Of a stretch of 47,144 nt of DNA, positions 32,600 to 41,314 are shown in pieces. The position numbers and the translations under genes are program-made. The stretch comes from an uncultured Prevotella sp. (GTDB taxonomy: Bacteria > Bacteroidota > Bacteroidia > Bacteroidales > Bacteroidaceae). The number at the start of each line of letters is the position of its first letter. The stretch's first letter is position 1. The notes under the pieces are model-generated. The model worked only from the letters and a program-made list of their open reading frames with translations, ran no database searches and was not told where the DNA came from. The stretch spans positions 1 to 47,144 of the forward strand of contig CAKQPF010000025.1 of NCBI GenBank assembly GCA_934256705.1. Direction: 5' to 3'.

Positions 32600-34948
32600 A
32601 TGAAAAAGAAAATAATGGCTTCAGCAATGGCGCTGGCCGCGATAATATCAGTACAAGCGCAGGAATTACTGCCTTATCAGAACGAGAATCTCCCGATAGA
32701 GCAGCGAGTGGATGACGCTCTGGCAAGGATGACGCTCAAGGAAAAATGCCGTATCTCCTATGCGCAGAGCAAGTTTACCAGTCCGGGATGTCCGAGATTA
32801 GGCATTCCGGAAATATCCATGAGCGACGGACCTCACGGCGTTCGCATGGAAATAAACTGGAATGACTGGGGACATGCCAACTGGACAAACGACTCATGCA
32901 CCGCTTTCCCGGCACTGACATGCCTTGCTGCCACATGGAATACCGACATGGCTGCCATATATGGCAAGGCTGTAGGCGAGGAAGCACGCTATCGCAACAA
33001 GAACATTCTTCTCGGTCCGGGTGTCAACATATATCGCACTCCGCTCAATGGACGCAACTTCGAGTACATGGGTGAAGACCCGTTCCTCTCCGGAAGCATG
33101 GCTGTCCGCTATATTAAGGGACTTCAGAGCAATGGAGTGGCATGCTGCATCAAGCATTATGCCCTCAATGACCAGGAGGAATACCGTGGTCATGTGGACG
33201 TGAAAGTGTCGGATCGTGCCCTCTATGAGATATATCTCCGTCCGTTTGAGATGGCTGTCAAAGGCGCTGACCCATGGAGCATAATGGGCAGTTACAACAA
33301 GTACAGAGGAATACACAACACCCATAACCCTTATCTCATCAGCAACATACTGAAAAAGGAATGGGCTTTCAAGGGGGCGGTGATAACCGACTGGGGCGCA
33401 GCCCACGACACCAAGCAGGCCATTCTCTATGGTCTTGACATCGAAATGGGTTCATATACCAACGGTCTTACCTCGGAAGGCAACGGCTTCGGCTATGATG
33501 ATTACTACCTCGGAAGTGCATATTACGATATGGCACGCAAGGGAGAAATCAGTGAAGACGTGGTGAACGAGAAGGCAGGACGCATCCTTGCCCTCATATT
33601 CAAGACGGCAATGAACACCAGAAAGCCTTTCGGCAGCCTCAATTCTCCTGAACATAAGGCTGCGGCAAGGGAGATTGCGCGCGAGGGTATCGTGCTGTTG
33701 AAGAATGAAGGCGCTGCCCCTCTCCTCCCTATCGACGCTTCTCTCTACAGAAATGTGCTCGTGGTGGGCGAGAATGCCGTACGTCCGCTCTGTCCGGGAG
33801 GTGGTTCTTCCGAACTGAAAGCGCAGGATGAGGTGAGTCCTCTCCGTGGTATCAAGGAGCGTTTCGGCAAAGATTGGAGCATCACATACGCTGCCGGCTA
33901 CAAGGGAGGAGCAAGTTCCTACGGCGGTATCGAGAAGATTTCCCAGCAAGTGGAGGATTCTCTCTATGAGGATGCCGTGGCAAAGGCACAGAATGCAGAC
34001 CTTATTATATATATAGGTGGACTCAACAAGAGCCATTTCCAGGACTGTGAAGGTGGCGACCGCCTCGGATTCGCCTTGCCATTCGGTCAGGACAGGCTCA
34101 TCGCAGCCCTCGCAAAGTCCGGCAAGAAGATGGTTACCGTCATCACAAGCGGCAATGCAGTGTCAATGCCGTGGCTGAAAGATGTCACCACTCTCGTGCA
34201 GTCATGGTATCTCGGAAGTGAAGCCGGCCATGCCTTGGCTGACGTATTGAGCGGCGACTGCAATGTTTCCGGCAAGACGATATTCTCCTATGCCACCAGA
34301 CTGGAGGATTATCCAGCGCACAAATACGGTCTTGTAGCTTATCCTGGAGTGGAACCTGAGAAGCTTCCTGCGAAGTATCAGGTAGCTGACAATGGCAATC
34401 CAAAGTCGGCAGACCTGCTCAAGGAGATGAGGAAAAAGGCAGAACCTCTGGCTCTCAATGCCAGTCAGAAGCCATCAGACCATGCCGGCAAGGGCAATGA
34501 AGTGCAGGTATATGCCGAGGACATCCTTGTGGGCTACCGCTATTTCGACACCATGAAGCAGCCTGTAGTGTTCCCGTTCGGCTTCGGTCTCAGCTATACC
34601 ACGTTCCAGTATTCCGATGCCAGAATAACAGCAGACGCAGCTTCAAAGACATGGACCGCCACAATCAAGGTGAAAAACACCGGCAAGCGTGACGGAAAAG
34701 AGACCGTCCAGCTATACATCGGCGATGACAAGGCGAGCGTGATGCGCCCTGCAAAGGAACTGAAAGGCTTCCGCAAGGTATTCCTGAAGGCAGGAGAAGA
34801 GCAGGAAGTGTCATTCTCCATCACCGAGTCCGACCTCCAGTTCTACGATGAAACATCCCATCAGTGGAAGTCAGAGCCAGGCTCTTTCAAGGCATACATC
34901 GGCAGCAGCAGCCGTGACATCAAGGCCAAGCTGTCATTCAAACTATAG
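32600..34948 (+). CDS. GH3 beta-glucosidase (782 aa)
   Basis: I place the start at ATG 32600 (MKKKIMASAMALAAI), which begins a normal signal peptide ending near VQAQ; the ATG at 32555 lies in a dispersed repeat. The GH3 barrel contains MSDGPHGVR, VACCIKHYALND and VITDWGAAHD, whose Asp (about residue 264) is the catalytic nucleophile. The second alpha/beta domain follows at about 370-600. A fibronectin III-like domain ends the protein (VKNTGKRDGKETVQLY). The enzyme should remove terminal beta-linked glucose, or possibly xylose, in the periplasm. With the GH31 enzyme it could complete breakdown of xyloglucan-type oligosaccharides. Confidence 0.92.
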   Translation: MKKKIMASAMALAAIISVQAQELLPYQNENLPIEQRVDDALARMTLKEKCRISYAQSKFTSPGCPRLGIPEISMSDGPHGVRMEINWNDWGHANWTNDSCTAFPALTCLAATWNTDMAAIYGKAVGEEARYRNKNILLGPGVNIYRTPLNGRNFEYMGEDPFLSGSMAVRYIKGLQSNGVACCIKHYALNDQEEYRGHVDVKVSDRALYEIYLRPFEMAVKGADPWSIMGSYNKYRGIHNTHNPYLISNILKKEWAFKGAVITDWGAAHDTKQAILYGLDIEMGSYTNGLTSEGNGFGYDDYYLGSAYYDMARKGEISEDVVNEKAGRILALIFKTAMNTRKPFGSLNSPEHKAAAREIAREGIVLLKNEGAAPLLPIDASLYRNVLVVGENAVRPLCPGGGSSELKAQDEVSPLRGIKERFGKDWSITYAAGYKGGASSYGGIEKISQQVEDSLYEDAVAKAQNADLIIYIGGLNKSHFQDCEGGDRLGFALPFGQDRLIAALAKSGKKMVTVITSGNAVSMPWLKDVTTLVQSWYLGSEAGHALADVLSGDCNVSGKTIFSYATRLEDYPAHKYGLVAYPGVEPEKLPAKYQVADNGNPKSADLLKEMRKKAEPLALNASQKPSDHAGKGNEVQVYAEDILVGYRYFDTMKQPVVFPFGFGLSYTTFQYSDARITADAASKTWTATIKVKNTGKRDGKETVQLYIGDDKASVMRPAKELKGFRKVFLKAGEEQEVSFSITESDLQFYDETSHQWKSEPGSFKAYIGSSSRDIKAKLSFKL

Positions 34949-34974
34949 AATAGTCTCATACTTACCGTATTATA

Positions 34975-35009
34975 AAAAGCCCTTTGCCAGATATCGGCAA
35001 AGGGCTTTT
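34975..35009 (+). terminator. Strong terminator of the GH31-GH3 operon
   Basis: A 14-bp perfect stem (AAAAGCCCTTTGCC and GGCAAAGGGCTTTT) with a 7-base loop begins 27 bases after the GH3 stop codon. The 3' arm ends in four Ts, and the 5' arm begins with As, so it may work in both directions. Confidence 0.9.
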
Positions 35010-35029
35010 CGGTTATTGCAGTTCACATC

Positions 35030-35197
35030 GTTGAAGTTTTGCAAGTATTCAGCAAGCTTGCAATCTGCAATAAAAGCCTCATCACAAAATCATTCACCAT
35101 AACAGCCACACTGCTTTACGGCACCTTCTCTGCCTATGCGCAGGACTGTCCGGCAACCGAAACGACCGCTGACACTAAAGGATTATGCTGTTGGTAA
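35030..35197 (+). pseudogene. Remnant of a small secreted protein gene
   Basis: A frame open from about 35030 to TAA at 35195-35197 encodes a convincing signal peptide (SLITKSFTITATLLYGTFSA, then YAQ) followed by DCPATETTADTKGLCCW. There is no ATG start; TTG 35039 is the nearest. I read it as the 5' end of a decayed exported-protein gene. A very short functional Cys-containing peptide is a less likely alternative. Confidence 0.4.
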
Positions 35198-35375
35198 GTT
35201 GGTCTGCAGTCCGGTTGGTTATTGACTGAAATTTCCCCCTTCCAATCAAGCTTCTTTTCCACAAAAAACAGGAGATAGCGGAAACAGGGAATGGAGGTTT
35301 ACCTGACTAAGGTATTCTTCCCATAACCTGTTATTCCTGCTATCCCCCTTCAATAATTACCTGATTACAATCTTT

Positions 35376-35572
35376 TAGGGTGGTTCTATAAATTACCACC
35401 GTTATATAAGTCATAATTTGAAGAATTACGTTTCATTATCTTTCGGACTCTTTTCGGCCCAAAGCGTAAGTTCGTTCGGTCGTTATGCACCGCATAACTC
35501 CTTCGCTCACTTACACTTTGACCTCGAAAATAGCCTCGAAATATAACGAAGCTAATTTATAGAACCACCCTA
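35376..35572. mobile_element. MITE-like element with 18-bp terminal inverted repeats
   Basis: Perfect inverted repeats GGGTGGTTCTATAAATTA lie at 35378-35395 and 35553-35570, each flanked on the outside by TA, as expected for a TA target duplication. The interior of about 157 bp encodes nothing. It is too short for a transposase, so it would move only with help from an element elsewhere. It lies between a terminator and the 3' end of the fructokinase gene. Confidence 0.75.
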
Positions 35573-35585
35573 TTATCTAAAAAAG

Positions 35586-36473
35586 TTACACCAAATATCT
35601 TTGCGGTATCTCCGGCATTGCGCCCTGCTGGGTGCATACATAAGCGCTCACTTCCACTGCAAGTCTGTGGGCTTCCTCCACGCTCTTGCCCTTCAGGATG
35701 CCTGCACAGAATGTTCCGGTGAAGGAATCGCCTGCTCCTACCGTGTCTGCCACATCCACTTTCGGGGTCTCCTGGAATGAAAGGCTGCCCGGAGTGAATA
35801 CATAACTGCCGTTCACTCCACAGGTGAGCACCAGCATATCGAGATTGTACTTACCGAGAAGGAGCCAGCACTTGTTCTCGATGTCGAGGCCCGGATAGCC
35901 GAACAGGCGTCCTATCGTGACGAGTTCCTCATCATTTATCTTCAGCACATTGCAGCGCTTCAGGCTCTCGCAGATGACTTCCTTGGAATAGAAATTCTGT
36001 CGGAGATTTATATCGAATATCTTTAGACAATCATGTGGCGTGTGGTCGAGAAACTTATATATCGTCCTGCGGCTCACTTCACTGCGCTGTGCCAGCGATC
36101 CCCAGCAGACAGCTCCGGTGCCGGCGGCTATTTCCTTGATGTCATCACAGAACGGGATGTTGTCCCATGCCACACCCTGCTTGATGTCATAGGTAGGTAT
36201 TCCCTCGCTGTCGAGCTCCACCTGTACGGTGCCTGTAGGGAACGGCACCACCGGAAGCACATGCTTGAGATGCTTTTCATCAAGCAGTCTGAGGGCTTCC
36301 TTGCCCAGCGCATCATCGCCGATGGCACTTACAGCCACTGAAGGCAGTCCATGCAGTCCGGCATGATAGGCAAAATTGGCAGGAGCACCGCCGAGTTGGG
36401 CACCGGTTGGGAGTACATCGAAGAGGACTTCTCCGAGTCCTACGCAGTATTTCTTATTCAAATTAGTATTCAT
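35586..36473 (-). CDS. Fructokinase, PfkB family (295 aa)
   Basis: I choose ATG 36473 (MNTNLNKKYCVGLGEVLFDV); an upstream TTG at 36521 lies within a dispersed repeat and adds a Lys-rich leader. The protein has the PfkB N-terminal motif GGAPANFAYHAGLHG and the C-terminal motif DTVGAGDSFTGTFCAG, whose Asp is the catalytic base. The length is normal. It should phosphorylate fructose in the cytoplasm. The permease and fructose-type regulator genes upstream on the same strand support fructose as the substrate. It corresponds best to BT1757 of Bacteroides thetaiotaomicron. Confidence 0.9.
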   Translation of the reverse strand: MNTNLNKKYCVGLGEVLFDVLPTGAQLGGAPANFAYHAGLHGLPSVAVSAIGDDALGKEALRLLDEKHLKHVLPVVPFPTGTVQVELDSEGIPTYDIKQGVAWDNIPFCDDIKEIAAGTGAVCWGSLAQRSEVSRRTIYKFLDHTPHDCLKIFDINLRQNFYSKEVICESLKRCNVLKINDEELVTIGRLFGYPGLDIENKCWLLLGKYNLDMLVLTCGVNGSYVFTPGSLSFQETPKVDVADTVGAGDSFTGTFCAGILKGKSVEEAHRLAVEVSAYVCTQQGAMPEIPQRYLV

Positions 36474-36517
36474 ATTGGTTTTATTTTTTTTGTTTTCTGG
36501 TTGTTTTTTCTTGGGAT

Positions 36518-36676
36518 CCAACGGAAAAAGCCGTTGGCACAGTGGCAGATGGGGGGAATGGTTGTGGGTTGTCGGTTGTGGGTTGTCGGTTAGAATACTG
36601 ACGTACTTGCCGGTTTATCTCAGTATAATACCGAAAACCAACAACCGAAGACCAACAACCAACAACCGTCAACCGT
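36518..36676 (-). repeat. Composite 150-bp repeat, copy A (includes CCAACGG copy 5)
   Basis: The CCAACGG palindrome with CACAGTGG is followed by GGTTGTGGGTTGTCGG words. Then comes a segment GACGTACTTGCCGGTTTATC, then CTCAGTATAATACC and CAACAACC words. The same series occurs at 38006-38155. This copy begins about 5 bp after the permease stop codon and ends next to the fructokinase start. Confidence 0.8.
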
Positions 36677-36681
36677 ATGTC

Positions 36682-37839
36682 TTACATCTTCACCTTATTT
36701 ATATAAGTGAGCAAATAGACCACTCCTACTGCCATGACAGCCACGGCGCCTTCCTGTCCCAGAGCGTCACTGGCATATCCCATGATGAGCGGGAATACGG
36801 TGCCACCGAAGAGTCCCATGATCATCAGTCCGCTCACCTCGTTCTTCTTCTCCGGAACTGAAAGCAATGCCTGCGAGAAGACGATGGAGAAGACATTGGA
36901 ATTGCCATATCCCACCAGTGCGATGGCTATGTAAAGAATCCACTTACTGTCGCCTGCCGACATCATCACCATGCTGAATGACATCATCACCACGCTGGCA
37001 GCGAAGAACATACGCGGCTTGAGCACACGAAGGAAGAACGAACCTGTGAAGCATCCTATGGTGCGGAAGATGAAGTAAAGGCTGGTGGCGGTGGCGGCTT
37101 CGTTCAGCGTCCAGCCGAGTCGCTCCATCAATATCTTCGGCGCTGTGGTGTTGGTACCTACATCAATGCCTACATGACACATTATGGCAATGAATGACAG
37201 CAGCACTATCGGCTTGCCGAGCAGACTGAAACTCTCACCGAAACCGGACACATTGCCTTCCATTTTGTCCTCTTCTATCGGAGTGCCGGCAAGAAACAAT
37301 GTAGCGGCTATGCCTATTATCAGATATACAGGGAAGAGCACTCGCCATCCCAGTCCGAAGGTAGGGATGCTGGCTACGGCTCCCCACATGGCTATATATG
37401 GTGCGAGAAATGATGCTATGGCTTTGACAAACTGACCGAAGGTGAGCGTGGAAGCCAGGTTCTTGCCCGTGGTAATGACGGAGACGAGCGGATTGAGCGA
37501 GGTCTGCATCAATGCGTTGCCTATGCCGAGCAGCGAGAACGACACGAGCATCAGGGTGAAAGACTCGCCGAAGATTGGCAGAAGGAGAGATAATGCTGTC
37601 ACTATGAGCGAGAGAAGCACGGTCTTCTTGCGTCCTATCTTATTCATAAGTATGCCCGTAGGCACGGAGAATATCAGGAACCAGAAGAACACCAATGATG
37701 GAAACAGATTGGCTGTGGCATCATTCAGATTGAGGTCTTCTTTCACATAATTGGAGGCTATACCTACCAGATCCACGAATCCCATGGCGAAGAAGCAAAG
37801 CATCAATGGGATCAAAGTCAGTTTGGATGATTTGTTCAT
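36682..37839 (-). CDS. MFS sugar permease, FucP-like, probable fructose importer (385 aa)
   Basis: The protein has about twelve hydrophobic segments, starting LIPLMLCFFAMGFVDLVG, and the MFS loop 2-3 motif NKIGRKKTVLL. It lacks a signal peptide and is an inner-membrane protein. The closest family I recognise is the FucP/glucose-galactose symporter group, used by Bacteroidales for monosaccharide uptake with protons. It lies upstream of fructokinase and downstream of a fructose-type regulator, the arrangement of BT1758. Its promoter has TACTTTTG at 37871-37878. Confidence 0.9.
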   Translation of the reverse strand: MNKSSKLTLIPLMLCFFAMGFVDLVGIASNYVKEDLNLNDATANLFPSLVFFWFLIFSVPTGILMNKIGRKKTVLLSLIVTALSLLLPIFGESFTLMLVSFSLLGIGNALMQTSLNPLVSVITTGKNLASTLTFGQFVKAIASFLAPYIAMWGAVASIPTFGLGWRVLFPVYLIIGIAATLFLAGTPIEEDKMEGNVSGFGESFSLLGKPIVLLSFIAIMCHVGIDVGTNTTAPKILMERLGWTLNEAATATSLYFIFRTIGCFTGSFFLRVLKPRMFFAASVVMMSFSMVMMSAGDSKWILYIAIALVGYGNSNVFSIVFSQALLSVPEKKNEVSGLMIMGLFGGTVFPLIMGYASDALGQEGAVAVMAVGVVYLLTYINKVKM

Positions 37840-37870
37840 AAACAGGAAGTCTAAATTGTTTTAGTTGGTG

Positions 37871-37878
37871 CAAAAGTA
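37871..37878 (-). promoter_or_regulatory. Promoter (-7 element TACTTTTG) of the permease-fructokinase operon
   Basis: The minus strand reads TACTTTTGC 32 bases before the permease start, an exact -7 match. The nearest TTG is about 26 bp upstream, longer than usual, which fits a promoter that needs an activator such as the neighbouring hybrid regulator. Confidence 0.6.
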
Positions 37879-38005
37879 ATGACAATCAATGACTTCCGAT
37901 GAAACAAATCGTTCATCGTATGCAACATTTGTTACATTGCAACGTCTGTGGCATTGAAAGAAACATTTGTGGTGGTGGTTGGTTTTCGGTTGTGGGTTGT
38001 CGGTT

Positions 38006-38155
38006 GGGAACCAACGGTAAAAGCCGTTGGCACAGTGGCAGATTGGGGGGAATGGTTGTGGGTTGTCGGTTGTTGGTTTTCGGTTAGAATGCTGACGTAC
38101 TTGCCGGTTTATCTCAGTATAATACCAACAACCGAAAACCAACAACCGTCAACCC
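38006..38155 (-). repeat. Composite 150-bp repeat, copy B (includes CCAACGG copy 6)
   Basis: This copy has the same order of parts as 36518-36676 and overlaps the last codons and stop of the hybrid regulator gene. It carries the perfect palindrome CCAACGGTAAAAGCCGTTGG. Identity between copies A and B is high across GACGTACTTGCCGGTTTATC. Confidence 0.8.
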
Positions 38156-40917
38156 ACGGTCTGCCCTACCTCACCGGGCAGCATTCCGTATTCATTCTTG
38201 AAGCATTTGGCAAAGTAAGACGGCGAAGTGAAGCCGACATGATAAGCCACTTCCGACACGCTCATGCCGCGTCCTTCCAGCAATCGCTTTGCCTTGGCAA
38301 GACGAGCCTTGCGCAGAAGGTCCACCACGGAGCAGCCGGTCATCGCCTTTACCTTGCGATAAAGCTGCACGCGGCTCAGTCCTATCTCCTTGCCGAGGTC
38401 CTCCACGCTGTATTCACTCTCGGAGAGATGGGCGTGGATGATGGCGTGGAGCTGCTTCATGAACTGCTTGTCGCGGTCCTCCATCAGCGTTTGGCCTATC
38501 ATCTGTTCGTCTGTCTGCACGCTGTCACGATATAGATTCTTCAGCATCATGCGCTGCTTCAGCAGATTGTCTATTCGGGAAAGGAGCACCTTGCTGTGGA
38601 AAGGTTTGGTGATATACGAGTCTGCCCCATGGTCATAGCCCTCCACCCGCTGCTCTTCCAGATTCTTTGCCGTCAGCATAATGACCGGGATATGCGATGT
38701 GGCAGTGTTTGATTTCAGCCTTTTCGTAAACTCCAGACCGTCCATCACGGGCATCATCACGTCGCAGATGACGAGGTCGGGCACTTCCTTCACTGCCACG
38801 TCCAAGCCCTCTTTTCCGTCGGAAGCCTCCATTACGATGTAGGAATCCTGCAGAAGCGTGCGCTCATACTGGCGTATGTCATTATTGTCATCAATTATCA
38901 GGATGGTAGGACGGTCGGTATTCTCGCTCACCAGCTGCTGCACCTTGCCCTGATGCTTGTCGCCATCATCGATATATTGCAATGTAGCCTCGTCAGTGTA
39001 TGATTCGTTGTTCTCTGCATTATCAATGACATCATTGCCATCTCCCTGAGAGCGGGGGATATGAACTATGAAGTCCGAGCCTTTGCCCAGTTCGCTTTCC
39101 ACTTCCACTTTACCATTATGCAATTCCACGAATGATTTTACCAAAGCCAGTCCGATGCCCGTTCCGCTGGCAGCCCCCTTGGTCTGGAAGAAGCGTTCAA
39201 AGACCTTGTCCGTCTCCTTCTTTTCAATGCCAGAGCCGGTATCGCGCACATCAATACGGATATTCTCGCCTTCGTCAGCAATACTTACGAAGATATCTCC
39301 TCCTGCCGGCGTGTATTTCAGGGCGTTGCTGATAAGGTTAAACACTATGCGTGCCATCTTTTCCTTGTCGGCTACAATGATCTTAGAGCCTGTGAAGTCA
39401 TCGACCTCTACGTGAAGTCGTATATTCTTGCGCTCAGCTGTCAGTTGGAAGTCGCTTGTCCAGCCCATCAAAGCCTCGATGATATCAAAGCGGTTGAGCT
39501 TGAGTTCCATCTTTCCATTCTGTATCTTACGGAAATCGAGAATGCTCCCTACCAACTGTTGCAAGGCGACAGCATTGCGCTGCACCATTTTCAGCAGGTC
39601 GCGGCTCTTGCCTTTGATGGAATTGTCTTCCAGAAGAATCTCCACAGGGTCGGCAATAAGAGTCAAAGGAGTGCGCAATTCGTGACTGATATTAGTGAAG
39701 AATGCCAATCTGGAATGTGTCAGTTCCATCACTTCCTCGTTCAGTCGCTTCAGTTCGTCATTCTTTCTGGCCAATTCCTCATTGAGCTTTGCTTTCACGA
39801 TATAACTTCTGAGTATCATGGCAGTAGCGACAATACATACCAGGAGGAACACCACCAGACTGACAAGCAGCACCTTCTGGGCATTATAATCAGAGAGATA
39901 CCTATCCACCTGATGGTGTAAAGCCTTCAGATTACGTGCCTGCAACTCCGCATCGCGTGCCTCCATGAGCGTGAGCTCCGCATTCGACTTCGTGATAATG
40001 GACGTGCTGAGATAGTTGTCTTTCCGGTAAGGCTTATGGGTCAATATCTTCATTGCCAGGGCTATCACCTCGTTACCCTTGGTAGGATAAAGGTAAGAGG
40101 CCTCGAAGATACCATCGCGCACCAGTTCCAGTCCGCCCCCTTCGTTAGCCAGTCCATCCACGCCTGTAAACTTATACCTGCTTTCGATTCCCGTTTGTTT
40201 CGCCACTTTGTATGCTCCCCATGCCATGCGGTCATTATGTGCATACACATAGTCGAAGTCCTTAGTCTGCTGGAGGATGCGTTTCATCGCCTTCGTGCCG
40301 CTCTCTTCTTTCCAGTCTCCCCCCTCCGAAGCCACCACCTTCATGCCGGGATAAGGCTTTATGGCATCCATGAAACCGCGATGGCGCTCTATGGCTGGCG
40401 AGGAACCGTCGAGTCCACGTATCTCCACGATGCGTCCCGTGCCGCCAAGCTGCTGTGCCACAAACTGTCCCATCGACTTTCCTATCACGTAATTGTCACA
40501 ACCGATGAAGGCGGTGTATTTGTCCGAGTTTGTCTTTCTGTCGTACAGGATGATAGGAATGCCTTTGTCAAAAGCGCGGTCCACCGCCTTTGAGATGGCT
40601 CCCAACTGATTAGGCGACACTATGAGCAAGTCAATCCCTTCATCGACAAACTGGTTTATCTGCTTGTTCTGCAGCGCATTGTCATCATGCGATGAAGCTA
40701 TCCTGACCACGATTGAGTCATTGAGATACTCGCCTGTCTTCAGTTCGTCGTTCAGTTTGTCACGCCAGACGTCATCAGAGCATTGAGATACGGCAATCAC
40801 ATACTTTCTGCGATCGCTCTTGCAGCCAGTCAGCGTGCTGGCAGTCAGCAGCAACAGCAGCATGACCACCCAGCAGGCAGAAACCTTCAGGCGAATGGGG
40901 AAGCGGGAGTTTCTCAT
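38149..40917 (-). CDS. Hybrid two-component regulator with sugar-binding sensor, probable fructose sensor (922 aa)
   Basis: After a lipobox-like signal (TLTGC) comes a periplasmic-binding-protein domain of the LacI/ribose type (about residues 38-320: VIAVSQCSDDVWR, LLIVSPNQLGAI, IPIILYDRKTN, YAHNDRMAWGAY). A membrane helix lies at about 346-367. HisKA follows with FFTNISHELRTPLTL (His about 410), then HATPase (NALKYTPAGG, DTGSGIEKKE, GTGIGLALVKS). Then come a receiver domain (ILIIDDNNDIRQ, ICDVMMPVMDG, Asp about 717) and an AraC-type DNA-binding domain (about 835-920, ending YFAKCFKNEYGMLPGEV). This is the design of BT1754, which binds fructose and controls fructan use. The neighbouring permease and fructokinase are its likely targets. 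Its promoter is at 40997-41027. Confidence 0.93.
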   Translation of the reverse strand: MRNSRFPIRLKVSACWVVMLLLLLTASTLTGCKSDRRKYVIAVSQCSDDVWRDKLNDELKTGEYLNDSIVVRIASSHDDNALQNKQINQFVDEGIDLLIVSPNQLGAISKAVDRAFDKGIPIILYDRKTNSDKYTAFIGCDNYVIGKSMGQFVAQQLGGTGRIVEIRGLDGSSPAIERHRGFMDAIKPYPGMKVVASEGGDWKEESGTKAMKRILQQTKDFDYVYAHNDRMAWGAYKVAKQTGIESRYKFTGVDGLANEGGGLELVRDGIFEASYLYPTKGNEVIALAMKILTHKPYRKDNYLSTSIITKSNAELTLMEARDAELQARNLKALHHQVDRYLSDYNAQKVLLVSLVVFLLVCIVATAMILRSYIVKAKLNEELARKNDELKRLNEEVMELTHSRLAFFTNISHELRTPLTLIADPVEILLEDNSIKGKSRDLLKMVQRNAVALQQLVGSILDFRKIQNGKMELKLNRFDIIEALMGWTSDFQLTAERKNIRLHVEVDDFTGSKIIVADKEKMARIVFNLISNALKYTPAGGDIFVSIADEGENIRIDVRDTGSGIEKKETDKVFERFFQTKGAASGTGIGLALVKSFVELHNGKVEVESELGKGSDFIVHIPRSQGDGNDVIDNAENNESYTDEATLQYIDDGDKHQGKVQQLVSENTDRPTILIIDDNNDIRQYERTLLQDSYIVMEASDGKEGLDVAVKEVPDLVICDVMMPVMDGLEFTKRLKSNTATSHIPVIMLTAKNLEEQRVEGYDHGADSYITKPFHSKVLLSRIDNLLKQRMMLKNLYRDSVQTDEQMIGQTLMEDRDKQFMKQLHAIIHAHLSESEYSVEDLGKEIGLSRVQLYRKVKAMTGCSVVDLLRKARLAKAKRLLEGRGMSVSEVAYHVGFTSPSYFAKCFKNEYGMLPGEVGQTVG

Positions 40918-40996
40918 ATTCGGGAATAACTAAAGATAAATATTCTGACATATCAGGATTACATTCCGTGCGACTTGCCAAGCATGAAATCCTTTG

Positions 40997-41027
40997 CAAA
41001 TTTACAATTTTCCTGCTTTATCGCCAA
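40997..41027 (-). promoter_or_regulatory. Promoter of the fructose-type hybrid regulator
   Basis: On the minus strand TTG (41025-41027) and TAAATTTG (40997-41004) are 20 bp apart, an exact Bacteroidetes promoter. The leader to the start codon at 40917 is about 75 bases. Confidence 0.75.
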
Positions 41028-41100
41028 ACAATCGCCAACTTTTTCTCACTTAAACAGTTACAAATCCTATATTTCTTGTGATTAAAACATTCCATCAGAG

Positions 41101-41131
41101 CCACCTTGCCAACGGCTTTTACCACCTGATA
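41101..41131 (+). repeat. CCAACGG palindrome family, degenerate copy 7
   Basis: TGCCAACGGCTTTTACCACC keeps the left arm but has lost the right arm of the palindrome. It lies between two divergent promoters. Confidence 0.6.
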
Positions 41132-41199
41132 CCGCCCCGCACATCTGCAACACGCACACCTTTAGGGAAATCCCTACATAAGAAATAGGGGAAAAACTT

Positions 41200-41230
41200 T
41201 TGGCATTCTCATGATAAAAGCGTACCTTTG
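41200..41230 (+). promoter_or_regulatory. Promoter of the glycine-zipper lipoprotein
   Basis: TTG (41200-41202) and TACCTTTG (41223-41230) are separated by 20 bp. The start codon follows 85 bases later, after an AGGAGA sequence that could act as a ribosome-binding site (about 41302-41307). Confidence 0.8.
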
Positions 41231-41314
41231 CAACAATAACAGACGGAATCAACGCTTTGAGGGACTGGAAGGAGAATTTCCGTATCCCCCATATATAAAT
41301 AAGGAGAAAAGGAT

